From Aplysia californica (taxonomy: Eukaryota > Mollusca > Gastropoda > Aplysiida > Aplysiidae), in assembly GCF_000002075.1 (NCBI RefSeq), contig NW_004797769.1:531022-595021 (forward strand): 64,000 bases of DNA, read 5' to 3'. The stretch's first letter is position 1; each line of letters starts with the position of its first letter. Positions 11,901 to 23,350 of this stretch are shown here, piece by piece. The notes below the pieces were generated by a model. It was not told where the DNA came from and ran no database searches. It worked only from the letters and a program-made list of their open reading frames with translations. The translations under genes were made by a program, and so were the position numbers.

Positions 11901-14900
11901 TGCAGGACACACCCTAGTAACCACCCACCTAAACCCCATTTCACCGAAATATGCTTGACATTACTCATTACTTTTGAGTCTGAGCTCACTACTCACTTGG
12001 CCACTTGAGCCCCCCCCCTATCATCCATTAAACTCCTATCATCTTAATCATCATGTAATGTAAGTATTCCTCTGACCTTTAAAACGTGCAATATCAGAGT
12101 ACCATTGGATTACACTCGAATACTGATTACATATCTAGCTAGACACTGTTAATGTTAACAATTATTGTTCATGTATAATATTATGCTCGTGACTGTGAAC
12201 CTGTTTGTGAGTGCCAGCATACTATTGTTTTATTATGGTTATGTGCACAGATGTATGTTGAGGAGAGGATGTGTGAGAGAGTGTGTATGTGGTGAAACAC
12301 CTAACAAATGAGCCAGGATTTGGACAATACAGATTTACGTCATCCTATCTTTATATACACACACACACAAGGTATTTTGTTTGTTTAAATTTAAACGGAT
12401 TTTAAGAAATGGGGGAATCCTACTTTCGTTGAATCTGAGTTTCATTGGATACCAATCTGGTAACAAGAAAATTTAAAGGAGTCTGATCAGATTATTTGTC
12501 ATCTTGCTCATGCATTGTTTTGTGTTTTTCCTGAGTGCCTTTTCTTTTCTTTCTTTCTTGGTCCCGATATCTTCTGTTTGCATTTTTTTTTTTTTACATT
12601 TTCTTTTCTTTTCTTCTTTTTTTTTTTTTGGTTTATCTCCAGTGAATGCATGGAACCAAAACTGAAGAGATTCTCTGGCTTTGCAACAAAATTCTCTCCA
12701 AGAGCAAGAATAAGATCCTGGCTTGGGTAAGCAATTTTGTTTGTTACTCAATAAATAGTGAAATCGCCCAAATAAGCCCGAATTGGCGAGTTAGTTTTTC
12801 ATATCCAGTTCGGCATCTTTGTAATTCAATTTAGTTTTATCTCAGTGCTCGGCGACAGTATGGCATTAACAGTGTATTATTCTTACACTCGGAAGCTTTC
12901 ATTTTTTGTGAGCTAAAAACTGCAAGTATGTCAATAGTGTGTGAGGAATGTTATGTGCCTATGCTGTATTCTTTGTATATTTATGCCATTCTTAAAAGCT
13001 GGACTATCAGCAACACATTTATTATTATGCATTGTAAGGAAAAAACTTACCGGTGTGCACAATTTCTAGTTGTTTTTGTTGGGTTTTTTTCTTTCCTCTT
13101 AAAACTCTTTTGTTTCTAAAGTTACATGTGGAACATCAAGGTATAATTGGTCTCTTTTAAGGACAAGCAGGCTAACCCAGATTTCGGGGGTTTCCAGAAC
13201 TCTTGATCTACACCAAAAGTGGGCTTTGCTCTACGTATAGGAGGAGTTTGGTTTCATTGATGTTAATATTTGTTTGGTTATAGAGTCTTTTAAAGAAACT
13301 GAACAGGAGGCAAAAATTTTAACTTTGATTTTCTAAACAGCATTTTTCGGGATAGCCCCCTTGTGCTTAAAATCGACCTATTTTACAACGCTCTTGTAAA
13401 ATCATGCAGTAATCATCAAATATTGTTTCATTTTCCAACTGTAAAATAATACTACATGGATATATGAATACCCTTTTTTTTTCAGTCTGGGTAAAATAGA
13501 GTGGCTATGAACTGGACTAAGAAAGAAATTCTTGATTATTAAATTATACAGTGGAGTCCTGAAATAACGAGAATTCTGTTATAAAGACACTATTCTATAA
13601 CCCCATTTTTTTCTCTTCTTTATCTTTGTAAATAAAATACTGCTGCAGCGCAATGAGACAAACACGCGAGTCGGTTATAGCGGAATATTGCTGCTGCTGT
13701 GCACAGTGCATAGGGCAATTATACATAATGTAAACCTCACCAGTTGAGGAAATTGTTGGTGATCTAGGGAAACAAAGAATGGGAAAACCCACGTGTGTCA
13801 ACAATGAAGGCCGGGGCGAATGAGAAGGGAGGGTGTGGCATGCACAGACATGCAGAACGCATCATGTGAGAGCCAGCCTAGTCTAGATTATCTAGGCCTA
13901 CTATGCCTCTCACTTCTCCGATGCGGGGATGGAGAGGTCACAGTGCTGTGATGGGATGGAGCTTATGCCTTCTCAGAGAAGGCCTAGGATGGAGCGAATG
14001 TGTGACGTGTGCAAGCAGACGGAACGGACCACAGGGTGTGGTTGAGTTGGGGGTCAACACAGCGGGCTAGTTAGCCTGGAGCCCTTTCTTTTTTATCGCC
14101 AACGCAGAGCTGTCAACATCATTAGCGCAAGAGAAAGAAACCTGATTCAATTTTCGATCAAGTATGACCTAGAGGTCATGTTGAAACAAAACCATCATTA
14201 GGGGAGATAACAAAAAGAAATAAACAGAATACCAAACTCATAGATTAGGCCTACTTTATAATTACCATTGAATTTATTACTGGATCCCTTATAACGAAAA
14301 TCCTGCTATAACAGACATTTCGCACCAGTCCCTCCCTCTCGTTATAACAGGATTCCACTGTATCATCGTATTAAAATATGCTGACTTGTGTCTTTTGTTT
14401 GTGCTCAAGAACAAAATTATGTAACAGGTCAGACATGATGCAGTGTCTGTCATTTTACTTCTCCTGCTCAACATTGTGAATTTCATTAGATCTGGCTCAA
14501 CAGCAAGAAAATATGTGATTCATCATAAACTTTAGCTTAACATCAACAACAGAATCAGTTCTCACTGTACAAAAACCAAACTGTATGCACACAGCTGAAA
14601 TAAAATCAGATCACTTCTACTTCTATGTGTGTGTGTCATTTCATCATGCCCAACCCTGGTGCCCCTTGTGAATGTCTTATGCCAACCTTGCATATAGTTG
14701 TCAGTGCGTAGGCCTACATCTGTAAGGAACCACAACTGAGTCTAGAAAGATGGCAAAAATCGGCAAAAGAAAGTCATGCAGGTTGTGTCATCCTCTGTTT
14801 TACATCACGCTGGAACCAGCCTTTAAGTCCATGGGGTGCCGACCCTGCTTTAAATTTGTTTATTAATGTTTTGCTTTTGTTGTTTATCTTCTTTTGTTTT

Positions 14901-15266
14901 GTTTTTTTTTTCAGGTATGAGCTTCCATTTGACAGGCATGATTGGGTAGTAGACCGAAATGGGAAAGAGGTCCGCTATATCATCGACTACTATGATGGTG
15001 GAAAAGTTAACAAAGACTATGAGTTTGCTCTCTTGGATGTGAGGCCTGCCTTAGATTCCTTTGAAGCTTTCAAAGATCGAATGAAAGTGGCTATGTGGAG
15101 ATGGACTTCAGGAGGCTCGGATGATGCTGTTACTCCAACAGCAAACGGTGCAGGTGCTGCTGATACTACGACCAAAAGTGCAGAACAAGAAAGGTCCTCT
15201 CGTTTCATGGCCCGCAGTCTAAGCGATGTCGAAAAAGAAGCTGATAAAAAAAATTCTGTAAGCTGA
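5929..15266 (+). CDS. HCCS: Holocytochrome c-type synthase (cytochrome c heme lyase)
   Basis: HCCS attaches heme covalently to apocytochrome c (and c1) at the mitochondrial inner membrane, facing the intermembrane space. Coding exons: 5955-6512 (exon from 5929), 7286-7433, 8366-8486, 12643-12726 and 14915-15266 with TGA at 15264. All junctions are GT-AG and join in frame to 420 residues. Family landmarks are in order: [17 protein letters not shown] at about 187, [13 protein letters not shown] at about 220, the heme-ligand histidine equivalent to human His154 in [10 protein letters not shown] (His256), [19 protein letters not shown], the IDYYDGG motif and [10 protein letters not shown]. Human HCCS has 268 residues; the excess lies in the N-terminal exon and in a serine-rich tail of about 50 residues after WRWTS. 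The start ATG (MGASAS) is the first in the exon downstream of the acceptor and is a possible N-myristoylation context. A 5' UTR exon is not identified. Confidence 0.95.
5955..6512 (+). CDS. HCCS: HCCS first coding exon with four Cys-Pro heme motifs
   Basis: This exon gives residues 1-186. It holds Cys-Pro motifs at residues 56 (ECPVHQ), 121 (ECPMHQ), 146 (ECPMHQ) and 166 (ECPMSQ), each preceded by Glu, with three of four preceded by Ser-Glu. Such CP heme-regulatory motifs are known in the N-terminus of HCCS (CPMH, CPVN and CPIR in the human protein), but there the region is far shorter. The spacer is low-complexity and rich in Pro, Gln and Ser, and the repeated SECPMHQ unit looks like internal duplication. 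The exon ends after ATG with donor GTATTT, and reading on would reach a stop at 6570. Confidence 0.9.
6513..7285. other. HCCS intron 1 (between coding exons)
   Basis: No gene. At 7110-7170 a CAGTATAATCCGCTTATATCG word resembles one end of a mariner-type MITE, but no partner end was found. Confidence 0.5.
7434..8365. other. HCCS intron 2
   Basis: Ordinary intron with donor GTGTGG and acceptor TTGCAG. No repeat or RNA gene recognised. Confidence 0.6.
8905..10568 (+). mobile_element. 5'-truncated non-LTR retrotransposon (RNase H end), with MITE inside
   Basis: The insertion is flanked by a 13-bp duplication, AAACATAGAATCT, at 8892-8904 and 10569-10581, and it ends in an ACA-type tail (10549-10568). 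Frames encode an RNase H domain: YTDGSAF near 8938, an IAEQQA helix, FTDSLSTLE at 9155, and QWIPAHIGI followed after the MITE by [15 protein letters not shown]. Next comes the C-terminal zinc-finger-like segment found after RNase H in I/Jockey-type LINEs ([19 protein letters not shown], to a stop at 10553). It has at least three frame breaks, so it is dead. The reverse transcriptase and endonuclease parts are missing through 5' truncation. Confidence 0.9.
9297..10075. mobile_element. Tc1/mariner-like MITE inserted in the LINE
   Basis: Ends are CAGTCCGTGCCGGCTTTAAG and the complement of CAGTCCATGCCGGCTTTAAG, flanked by TA at 9295-9296 and 10076-10077. Deleting the element plus one TA restores the LINE reading ...AHIG-I-PGNERAD... 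exactly, which proves both boundaries. Inside, the word TTAAGCACG is repeated near both ends. It has no transposase. A second, 3'-truncated copy stands at 60337-60591. Confidence 0.95.
12727..14914. other. HCCS intron 4
   Basis: Contains a dispersed repeat piece at about 13285-13395, matched in inverted orientation at 58990-59125, and the MITE at 13549-14360. The remainder is unassigned. Confidence 0.5.
13549..14360. mobile_element. Tc1/mariner-like MITE in HCCS intron 4
   Basis: Left end CAGTGGAGTCCTGAAATAAC and the complement of the right end (CAGTGGAATCCTGTTATAAC) match over about 25 bases. TA flanks at 13547-13548 and 14361-14362. The 812 bp show no transposase. Confidence 0.85.
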
Positions 15267-17845
15267 GAGGTGTGGGATAATTAGGGAAGGCAGAGTTGTG
15301 CCTCATAATCAGAGTCGACTTTAGAACATCATTTTTTTATGAGCAGGAAAAAAATCAGTACTTCAATACTATGACTAGTTTGCGTTATATGCTTTTGAAA
15401 CCTTCAGTTCATAGGGCTTTTTGATTCACTAGGCCAATACAAAACAATTAGTTGTTTCAGTATTATCTAGTGTCTACATATTTTTATACTTCCCTTTTTA
15501 TCCCGAATATTCCTTTCAGTCAATTGAAATTTACACTTTTTGTATGAAATTTTAGCATTCATTCCTTTTAATTCAATGGCGGGGCTTTATTTTAATTTTA
15601 TGCAAGTATGCCTACTGTACCATAGTCCTAAACCAGTTTGAAAAGTCAGCAAGGCCTGGAGCCTCATTTAGTGTATCACTTTGCACTTGCTTGGTTCAGT
15701 CACTTTTTGCATATATCCGATGGCACGCTTATGAAATCTGGAGAGGGTAAAGCCTTTTGTCCTATATATTCCAGTGATCAAGGTCTATTCTAAGTGTTAC
15801 TGTTTTACACCCCCTTTTACTAGTTTTACATTTATTCACAGCTATCTTTTGTGTGTAAATTGTTGTTCTGGGTTGGGTGTGCTTAGACGAGACAACAGTT
15901 TAAACTCTGCGTAGAAACAGATCTTGCACCTGTAAAAAATTTGATTTCAGTAGAAACAGATCTTGCACCTGTAAAAAATGTGATTCCAGTTGTAAGGACA
16001 CATTGATACATAGTCCTTTTAGATATTAAAAAAATTAAAACGTGTACAGCTGTATGGTGATGAAATATCCATAGTCAGAGATTTTAAGTTCAGTCTGAAA
16101 ATTTTCAGGCATGTAGTATCGTGTGTTTGGCTGGTTCTTTGGTGTGGTCAACTTCTTTGAAGTATTACAATTGTTTTAGTCTGTGTCCTGGCAAATTATA
16201 ATTAGTACTTATGTGGCTACATATAGTAGGCCTACATATCTGTTCCCAACTAAGCAAACAAGTCTCCCTCCCACAGAAAACCTTATTTGGGCTACTCTTT
16301 CATCGAAGTGATAGTTGATCTCTAGAAATTGAAGTTACTTTCACTTTCTCAGTTCAGCATCTTTGTCGCTCAGCAGTTTTTTCTCTGTGCTCAATGACAG
16401 TATACCTGTGTATATAATATAGTATGTGGACCAGTCAGAGGCTATCTTCCACACTGTGTATTTTAGACCTAGCATATGCTGGGATCAAGAGAGGAAGGAT
16501 GGGTGGCCAGCACATACATGTGTAGCTGTAGACATGTCTGTCTGATAGTGCTGAGTGGAGCATAAGTGTTCCCAGCATGGAACGTTAGCCGTCCACATGG
16601 GCTAGCTGGCTTAGGCCCCACACTGCAGTGCAATTTGTTCTTCAAACAGTTTCATATGACATGGGTGTGCATTTGAATGACCTGCCTTTTTACACCACAT
16701 GCACTTCAGCAGAGTTCAGTGTATTTTGCAGCACATCTTCACTTTTCTGTAGTACATCGGATGTTTAGTTTTCATCGTTGGTCAAGGACACATTCAGTTA
16801 GGTAACAAAGAGAAGAAATGACTCTTGTTTGGAATCAACTTGCTCTGTTGCTCAGATAAGCTGGTGGTAACTTTATATGGGCTTTATGTAGCCCAAACAA
16901 GGGGGTGCTTATTTGGGCTACATATTTCAAATAGCATAAAATAGGGTCACCCATTATAATTATGGCCATTAGTCATAATGCAACTGGACGTACTCTATGG
17001 CTCAATTTTTACCTCGACTTCAAACAATGAAACGAGAACGAAAACTCTAGCCATTTACAATGCATTGCAGAATGTGATGTCTTTCAAATGTGTCAATGAA
17101 GTGTAAAACTTGCCTTTGTCGAACCTTTGTTGACCATTGCTTACTTATCCATATAACATGTGTTTAATTTTTTTTTTTCACCAGTCCTATTTATTTAAAT
17201 GGACAAAAAAGGAATGAGTTTAGGTACTGCTCTATATTTATTTATGTTTGACTGGCGTGATGCAATGATCAGCCTGAGAGTTAGAGTAGAGCTTATTTCC
17301 AGGGAATAAAAAAATAACTAGCTCAAAAGGTTAATTTAGGTTTTAGCCCTGTAACAACAAGCAGCGTGATGGAGAAGTTTGTTGAAAAAAATAACTTATG
17401 TACATTTCTCTGGTTGAATATTGTGTTTGTGTTGCCATTAAAATTAAACTTGTCAACTTCAATTGTTTGTTTTATTTTCAGAGGAGGGGGGTGCGGCATT
17501 GTTTCTGTTGTTATTATCAATGCTTTTGTGGAGAGTTTGGTGATTTTCAGGCTAATAGCATTGTTGGAGCACAGACTGTACTACTACTACACTACTACTG
17601 TTACTTTGGTGGTTTTCATTTGAGCCTACATAGACGTACATGGGCCTTTATTATGGGGTTTGCCTCTCATTTCTCTCCTCAGATGTTCTCAAAAAGAAGT
17701 TGAATTTAATAATGCAGTGATAGTAGATCACTAGATCACTAAACATATATCTGATGAGATAGTGACAGTTCATGGTGCTACACTTCGCTACCACAGAATT
17801 ACAAAGTTCTGTCTGCTCAGTACCTAGTGTTTTAAGTTTGAGTAA
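15267..17845 (+). other. Probable HCCS 3' UTR and downstream sequence
   Basis: The HCCS stop is at 15264-15266. A tandem 40-bp duplication (AGTAGAAACAGATCTTGCAC units) lies at about 15910-15990. AATAAA occurs at about 17305 and ATTAAA at about 16024, but neither is a convincing sole poly(A) site. No further gene is seen; the overlapping frames at 17366-17703 are low-complexity and hydrophobic by chance. Confidence 0.4.
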
Positions 17846-17998
17846 GAGTTTTACGGCACATGCAACACAATAAGGTCAGATGAGCGCCAAAGATTAGAGG
17901 TGTTACAAGAGAGTAACAAACACAAAAAGGAGGAGTGATAAGGACAATAGATGTTTGATAGGAAAGAAGGAGCAGAGCACCCGCCAACCACCCACACG
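17842..17998 (-). mobile_element. SINE family B copy
   Basis: On the minus strand this reads the family B order: GGTTGGCGGGTGCTCTG, a TTTCCTATCAAACATCTATTG segment, TTGTTACTCTCTTGTAACACC, then the 3' hairpin GGCGCTCAT...GTGCC and TAAAAC. Sister copies are at 37421-38120, 41828-42001 and 51264-51408. Confidence 0.7.
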
Positions 17999-18949
17999 CT
18001 CAAGTGTGTACTTATAATAATTTGGTGCTCTTTAGTATGAGGCTGCGGAGGCTCTAGAAGCGGGCAAATCATTACAATTGACCCTTCAGCAACCTCCTGC
18101 ACTCAGGTGTCTGTCTGTCTTTACTTATGACTTATGTCTTGTTTCCTGGAACAGAGAGTAGGTCTGATTTACGCGCAGTTCTTTCACACTTTATATCAAA
18201 CCCCTTGTACTTGTACCAGTCTTAACATTCATTTTACCTTCCATCCTTCTACTATTCCTTTCTTTCTTTATTGCCTTTCCAATCCCAGAGGAAATTCCTG
18301 CGGCCAAAGAGGAGTGCAGTGGTAGTCAGCAGTGCTGATTGATAGCACAAATCTACGCTTAGGTGGCTCTGAAAATTGGTCATTTTGCTGTCTTTCTATT
18401 GTAGTTGAAGGTTACATGTACTAACACTACCTTAAAATTTAAGAATTTAACGAACATGTCAAGCTTTTTCGAAAGCAAGTCTTGAACTTGAGTACAATCT
18501 ACATAACGACTCTTGAGTAATCTTATTACAAGTTTTATAGAGCAGGTAGAACATTTGGTTCAAAACAGCCAAAAAATGTCAGGTAGGACTTTGTAATTTC
18601 TAATTTTATGGTAGCGTAATGTCAGGATAGATACTGAAGTTGCTTCCAGGATATGCAAAGCTTGCTCTGTACATGTATTTGGTATACTGAGAAGCAGAGT
18701 TTGGGGCGTTCTTTGTATTATTAGTGTTTGTATACTGTTGTATTACCAACTCTTTTATGAAATATAATATAAGCGGCGATAAAAATAAATTTTAATAGTT
18801 ATTGGTACTTCTTGATTGTGTATAAACTGATTATATCACTTGAGGAGATACTTTAATACTAAGCAATGCAGTTAAAAGCTAAACCTCGTTATACCGCCTA
18901 CCTTGGGACAAGTTGGCGGCACATCGGGGTGGGATAGCAACGATTGCCA

Positions 18950-19205
18950 ACTTGACTATTTAACTATGGTAGAGACCTGACCAGCCAGCCTCGAGAGCCT
19001 ACAACACCAAGCACTCAGGCTATGTATTATAAAGGAAGAGGAAGGCCACGCAAAAGGTGGATCGAGGGTGTCAAGGAAACACTAAGAAAACAGAACAATT
19101 TAACATCACAACTGAAAGAGCTGCGGAGCTGGCCTACCATAGAAAACCGCATCTTCCCCTCGACGCTTAACGGCAACAGGATGAAAAAGTAAAGTAAAGT
19201 AGGTA
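18950..19205 (+). mobile_element. LINE 3' end fragment
   Basis: Frame translation gives GRGRPRKRWIEGVKETLRK, then LKELRSWPTIENR and a stop, the usual C-terminal tail of a LINE polyprotein after the reverse transcriptase. It ends in an AAAGT simple repeat. The same piece, at roughly 85-90% identity by eye, occurs inverted at 52497-52830. Confidence 0.75.
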
Positions 19206-19486
19206 TATAGAGACTAAAGGAAAACTGTTGCCGTCATGCCTCAGCTGTCTTTCGGATGGTTGGAGGGCGCCTCTGGTAGGTCATATTTCTTTACTTTCCC
19301 TGTTGTTTCTGTCTGTCTGTCTTACTTTTCCCAGCACCACATGACCCTTACGCGTGTATTGTGTCGATGTGCTTCTCTTTACTCAAACAAACAAATAGAT
19401 CTGTCTTGCATGGATACCATGTGCGAGGGAGGGGGAGACTACAGACCAATTGTGGCCAGTCTTGACCCATCTAGATCTGCCCTGCG

Positions 19487-19502
19487 CGGGGGGGGGGGGG
19501 GG
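19487..19502. repeat. Poly-G run
   Basis: Homopolymer G run of about 15 bases. Similar runs lie at 20838-20859, 22891-22912, 24171-24186 and 61896-61915. They are prone to sequencing error and to G-quadruplex folding. Confidence 0.8.
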
Positions 19503-20496
19503 GACAAACGAGTAGCAACCAATAGCATGTTCAGCTCCAGCTCAACTTTACGGAAATTCAAATCGAAAGAAGCATTGATCAGAGGCTAGGTTCCAACGCG
19601 CCAAAGACCCTGTAGGAGTAGGTTTTGTTGGTGGGTTTTTTTGGTAGGCCTGGTGTTTTACGGCGCTCGCAACTGCATAAGCAGGCGCGGTTCGTCCATA
19701 GAGCACGGTCGTGCAGTGCCGCCTAAAATTTTCTAATGTTCTATTACGTAAAATACCCACAATAATAAAATTAAAGAAGCCAGAAACAAGCACTAGCTAA
19801 ATATTATATCAAAACAAGGTCCTCGCTGGCGCCATAACTGTCAAAACTGCAAAACATCTACTATGCCATGCCAAAGTCCTTGCACTTTAGCTAAACATAA
19901 CAGGATATTCAGCAGTGTAACCTGACCTATAAATCGCTCTTGGGGATAACCCAAGCGATGACGACACTACTCATAGCGAGTTTGGCGGTACATTAATATT
20001 AATAAGACGGCACATCTCAAATGTGCTCCTGTCGAACAGTGCCGAAACATAGCCCACAGTAGGCAGTTTAAAAATAAACGCTTATAGACTGTGCGCTATT
20101 CTTTGCCAATATTATGTGAGCCCCGGAGCAATCCTGCGGAGTGCTCAAGTGAGTTGTGATTGGTTCATTGTTTGTCTTGCCACTAGGCTATTTTAAGTGA
20201 CTCTGTGACCGTGAACCTGAGGGAGGTGAATGTGACCGTCCTATGAGTTGTGCCTTTGAATGGTTTTGTAGTGGAGTAGTAAAAGTTATTACTTGAGTGT
20301 TCAGTTCCAATACAGGATGAACGAAATTGATGTTTAGCAATAAACAAATTTAGTGCTAGAAATCAATGAGACAGTAAAGAGAATGAAAATAAAAGCACGA
20401 GGTCCTCCCTCACCAACCCAAAGAACCTAAAATTACACACCGTCTCATTCACTATGCCATTGCCTATCTTCAGCATCGATAGCTTAATTTTGCACG

Positions 20497-20735
20497 TCCA
20501 CTTTTTAGCCCCACGAGCCGTCCCTGTTTAAGGTCGTATTTTATGAGCGCACGGGACTCACCAAACATTTTCAGTTTGTAGAACATTTTTAATTTTGACC
20601 AGGTGGCGACCGAAGCCTACTCTTATCGAATTTGGACCACCAAGGGATCTTTAACGTGCACAACTTGCGCTCAGGTCCTCCGAGATTTTTTGACCTTGTC
20701 CGAGAAGGCTAGGTCTAGGTCTTACAATACCTACC
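20497..20735 (-). mobile_element. SINE family A fragment
   Basis: The minus strand reads GCCTTCTCGGACAAGG, ATCTCGGAGGACCTGAGCGC, GTTAAAGATCCCTTGGTGGT, then CGATAAGAGTAGGCTTCGG, as in the complete copy at 37525-38051. The tRNA-like head is missing. Confidence 0.75.
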
Positions 20736-20889
20736 ATAAGTTCAGAGGTGTGGCTGCAAGTGCAAGACAGCAGTAAGAAGGCGCCGAGGAAAAGAAAGGC
20801 TGCAGAAAGAGTCAGGGGCCCAGGGAGGAGACAAATGAGGTGAGGGGGGGGGGGGGGGGCGGGGGATAGAAGAGGTTTGACTGTACTTT

Positions 20890-22610
20890 AAGAAGTCATT
20901 TCATCCAGTGCCAGATCTGCGACAGACATCGGCGATCACGGTTTTCCATTCATTCCTTTGCTCGGATGCTATCAATAAAGCCACGTTTCCCTGATCTTTC
21001 CCTGTTACCCATTTGCTTCAGGTTCCTCACGTACATGTTTGTTGTTCTGGGCCTTCCCCTGCCTCGCTTGCCAGTATGAGAGCTAGATGTTCAAGACCCG
21101 TATGTCTATTTATGTGTCCCAAAAACTGCATGTGTCGTTTCCTGATTGTTTTTAACATTGAGCGTCCCACGTGGGCTTCATCCAGCACTACCACATTTGA
21201 TTTCTTTTCCTTCCACGAATCCACTATACTCTTATCTAGCATCTGCGTTTGTCACGAATCGCGGCCGTGATTTTTGGCATTTTTTGGTCCGCGAATGGCG
21301 GCCGTGATTTTCGCATTTTTCAATAAAGACCAAAGAACAAAGCCACTTCATAACATATTAGACATGTGTTTGGAAATGTTTTAAGATGTCCATGTGTATC
21401 TATTTTCAAGCAGAGAATATAAGTACATTACGTTACATAATATTTATATTGCTGTTCGTCTTTTATTTTTCCCTCTTTGTTGTGTTTTAATTTGTTGGTG
21501 TGTTAATTTTTCTAAAAATTGTTCTGATGAGTTATTTTTCTTTTTTGTGTGTGTTTATTTATTATGCAGCGTAATGTCATTTAATTTGATGCTGTTACTA
21601 CCCTTTTAAAATATAAATGTCAGAGCATGTCTCCACCAAAACCGAATACTGACACTGGCACGCCCCAATTGTGTGTGATTCCATAGTTTACACCTCATAT
21701 CCTGTAGGCCTACTTTTTCTTGAATTACACACGTTTAGGGTTAAAACAGCCAATCTTCGGATAGGTGGACACGCGCCTTAATATGTTCATTTTTGTGGTT
21801 ATTTATCCATTCTGTTCTAATTTTGATTTCATTCTGTTGTGAAACCTTTATTTTTCACGATTGTATACACTGGGTGACTACAAATGATATTCTGGATGCA
21901 GAGCACAAGAAATTCTGGTGCTTTAGATGAAGTTACCTCTATCAATTACTGCTTTATACGTCGTCAAAGAGAGTTGAAAGCTTGAAAATTAATGGCAACT
22001 TTTTGGCAACTTTTGCCACTTTTTGTGGCAACTTTTGGACAAAAAAATGGCAACAAACGCAGATGCTAGTCTTATAGCAATCTCCTAAGAAACCACATTT
22101 CTGTTGCTTCTATTTTATTTTCACTGTCTTTAGTGATTGTCCAACATTCACAGAAGGGTAGACCAAACATAGTATTTCAGAACTTTCGTTTAGGTGTTCA
22201 CTGAGATGTTTCTATTTTTCAGGATTGGGCTCATTTAAAAAAATTGAAACTAGCCTAAGCCATTGTAATTCTCCGTCTTATTTCTGTGGAACATTTGGCA
22301 TCAGATGTTATCATATATCCTAGATATTTTAACTGTTAGACTTGTTTGATCTTTTCACCTTTGCTAATGAGATTACAACAAGGCTTTGCTGCTTTTAGGA
22401 TATCACCATGCATTTTGTTTTCTTTACATTCAACACTAATCCTTTACGTTCACTTTCTGTGTTACAACAGTATCTAGAAGCAATTGAAGGTCCTTTTCTG
22501 AGCCTGCTATCAAAACTGTGTCATCTGCATACCTGATGTTATTAATCTTTGCTCCATACTTTAAGAAGTACCGTAGGGCATTTTATAAATTAATTAGCAT
22601 TTTGTTGCTT
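20890..22610 (-). mobile_element. Decayed LINE reverse transcriptase, split by a TIR element
   Basis: On the minus strand, from 22610 downward, there is INNIRYADDTVLIAGSEKDLQ with the catalytic YADD of reverse transcriptase (about 22500-22560), then a diverged YVWSTLL segment (about 22150-22190) and TEMWFLRRLL (about 22090-22110). After an inserted element (21237-22068) the frame resumes with SWKEKKSNV, MLKTIRKRHMQFLGHINRH and a Gly/Arg-rich tail (21240-20900). This order is that of the C-terminal half of non-LTR polyproteins. Several stops and shifts are present; it is dead. Confidence 0.8.
21237..22068 (+). mobile_element. Dispersed TIR element, copy 2, inside a LINE
   Basis: Perfect 16-bp terminal inverted repeats, TAGCATCTGCGTTTGT at 21237 and its complement ending at 22068. 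It interrupts the minus-strand LINE between TEMWFLRRLL and the SWKEKK segment. No clear duplication of the target is visible. The interior matches 1735-2440 in inverted orientation and has no coding capacity. Confidence 0.8.
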
Positions 22611-22861
22611 CAGTTTATGCTTACAGCACCCAGATGAAAAAAAAAAGGTGGCGTTATTCTCCGATCACGTGGCGAGTTTATCTGTCCCCGTTTTATGCAC
22701 CCTGCACAATTTAGAAAAATTTGATCATTTTTAAAATAATTTCTGCTTATTTTCCTTTATCATTCTTTGTTAAAATTAACAGAATCGCATAATTTCACAT
22801 TTTTGGGCTCAGTTTCATAATTTCAGAAAGTTTCTTGCATAAAACGACGGGGACAGGTTTA

Positions 22862-22877
22862 TTCTGAGTTGTTGACT

Positions 22878-22908
<31 letters not shown>

Positions 22909-22912
22909 GGGG
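22862..22912. repeat. TG microsatellite followed by poly-G
   Basis: A short (TG)n directly followed by a G run of about 22 bases. Confidence 0.8.
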
Positions 22913-23207
22913 TATTTTTGCTGCTTAAAAAAAAAGAAAGTTTAGGTCTGTTTGAACGTTTCCAAATACTGAAACAACATTTGATCATTTTCGCCCAAGA
23001 CAGATAAGGTACGTTTAACTCAGAAAAGTCAAGCCATCAGCGTGCTCGGCTCCGGATGATCAGTTAAGTAAAACTATCAACACAATAATACTCAACAATG
23101 AATCATAAATAAATAAAACAAGACGTGTTTTACCTTTGTGGTGACTGGTCATTTTTCATCCAGCGACTGTCTTGAACGGTTACAGACAACATGTATTGTC
23201 GCACGGT

Positions 23208-23210
<3 letters not shown>

Positions 23211-23297
<87 letters not shown>

Positions 23298-23307
23298 GTG
23301 TGTGTTT

Positions 23308-23340
<33 letters not shown>

Positions 23341-23350
23341 TATGTGTATA
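23211..23350. repeat. (TC)n then (TG)n compound microsatellite
   Basis: (TC) repeats to about 23294 are followed by (TG)n to about 23338. The open frames on both strands that cross it are artefacts of the repeat. Confidence 0.95.
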
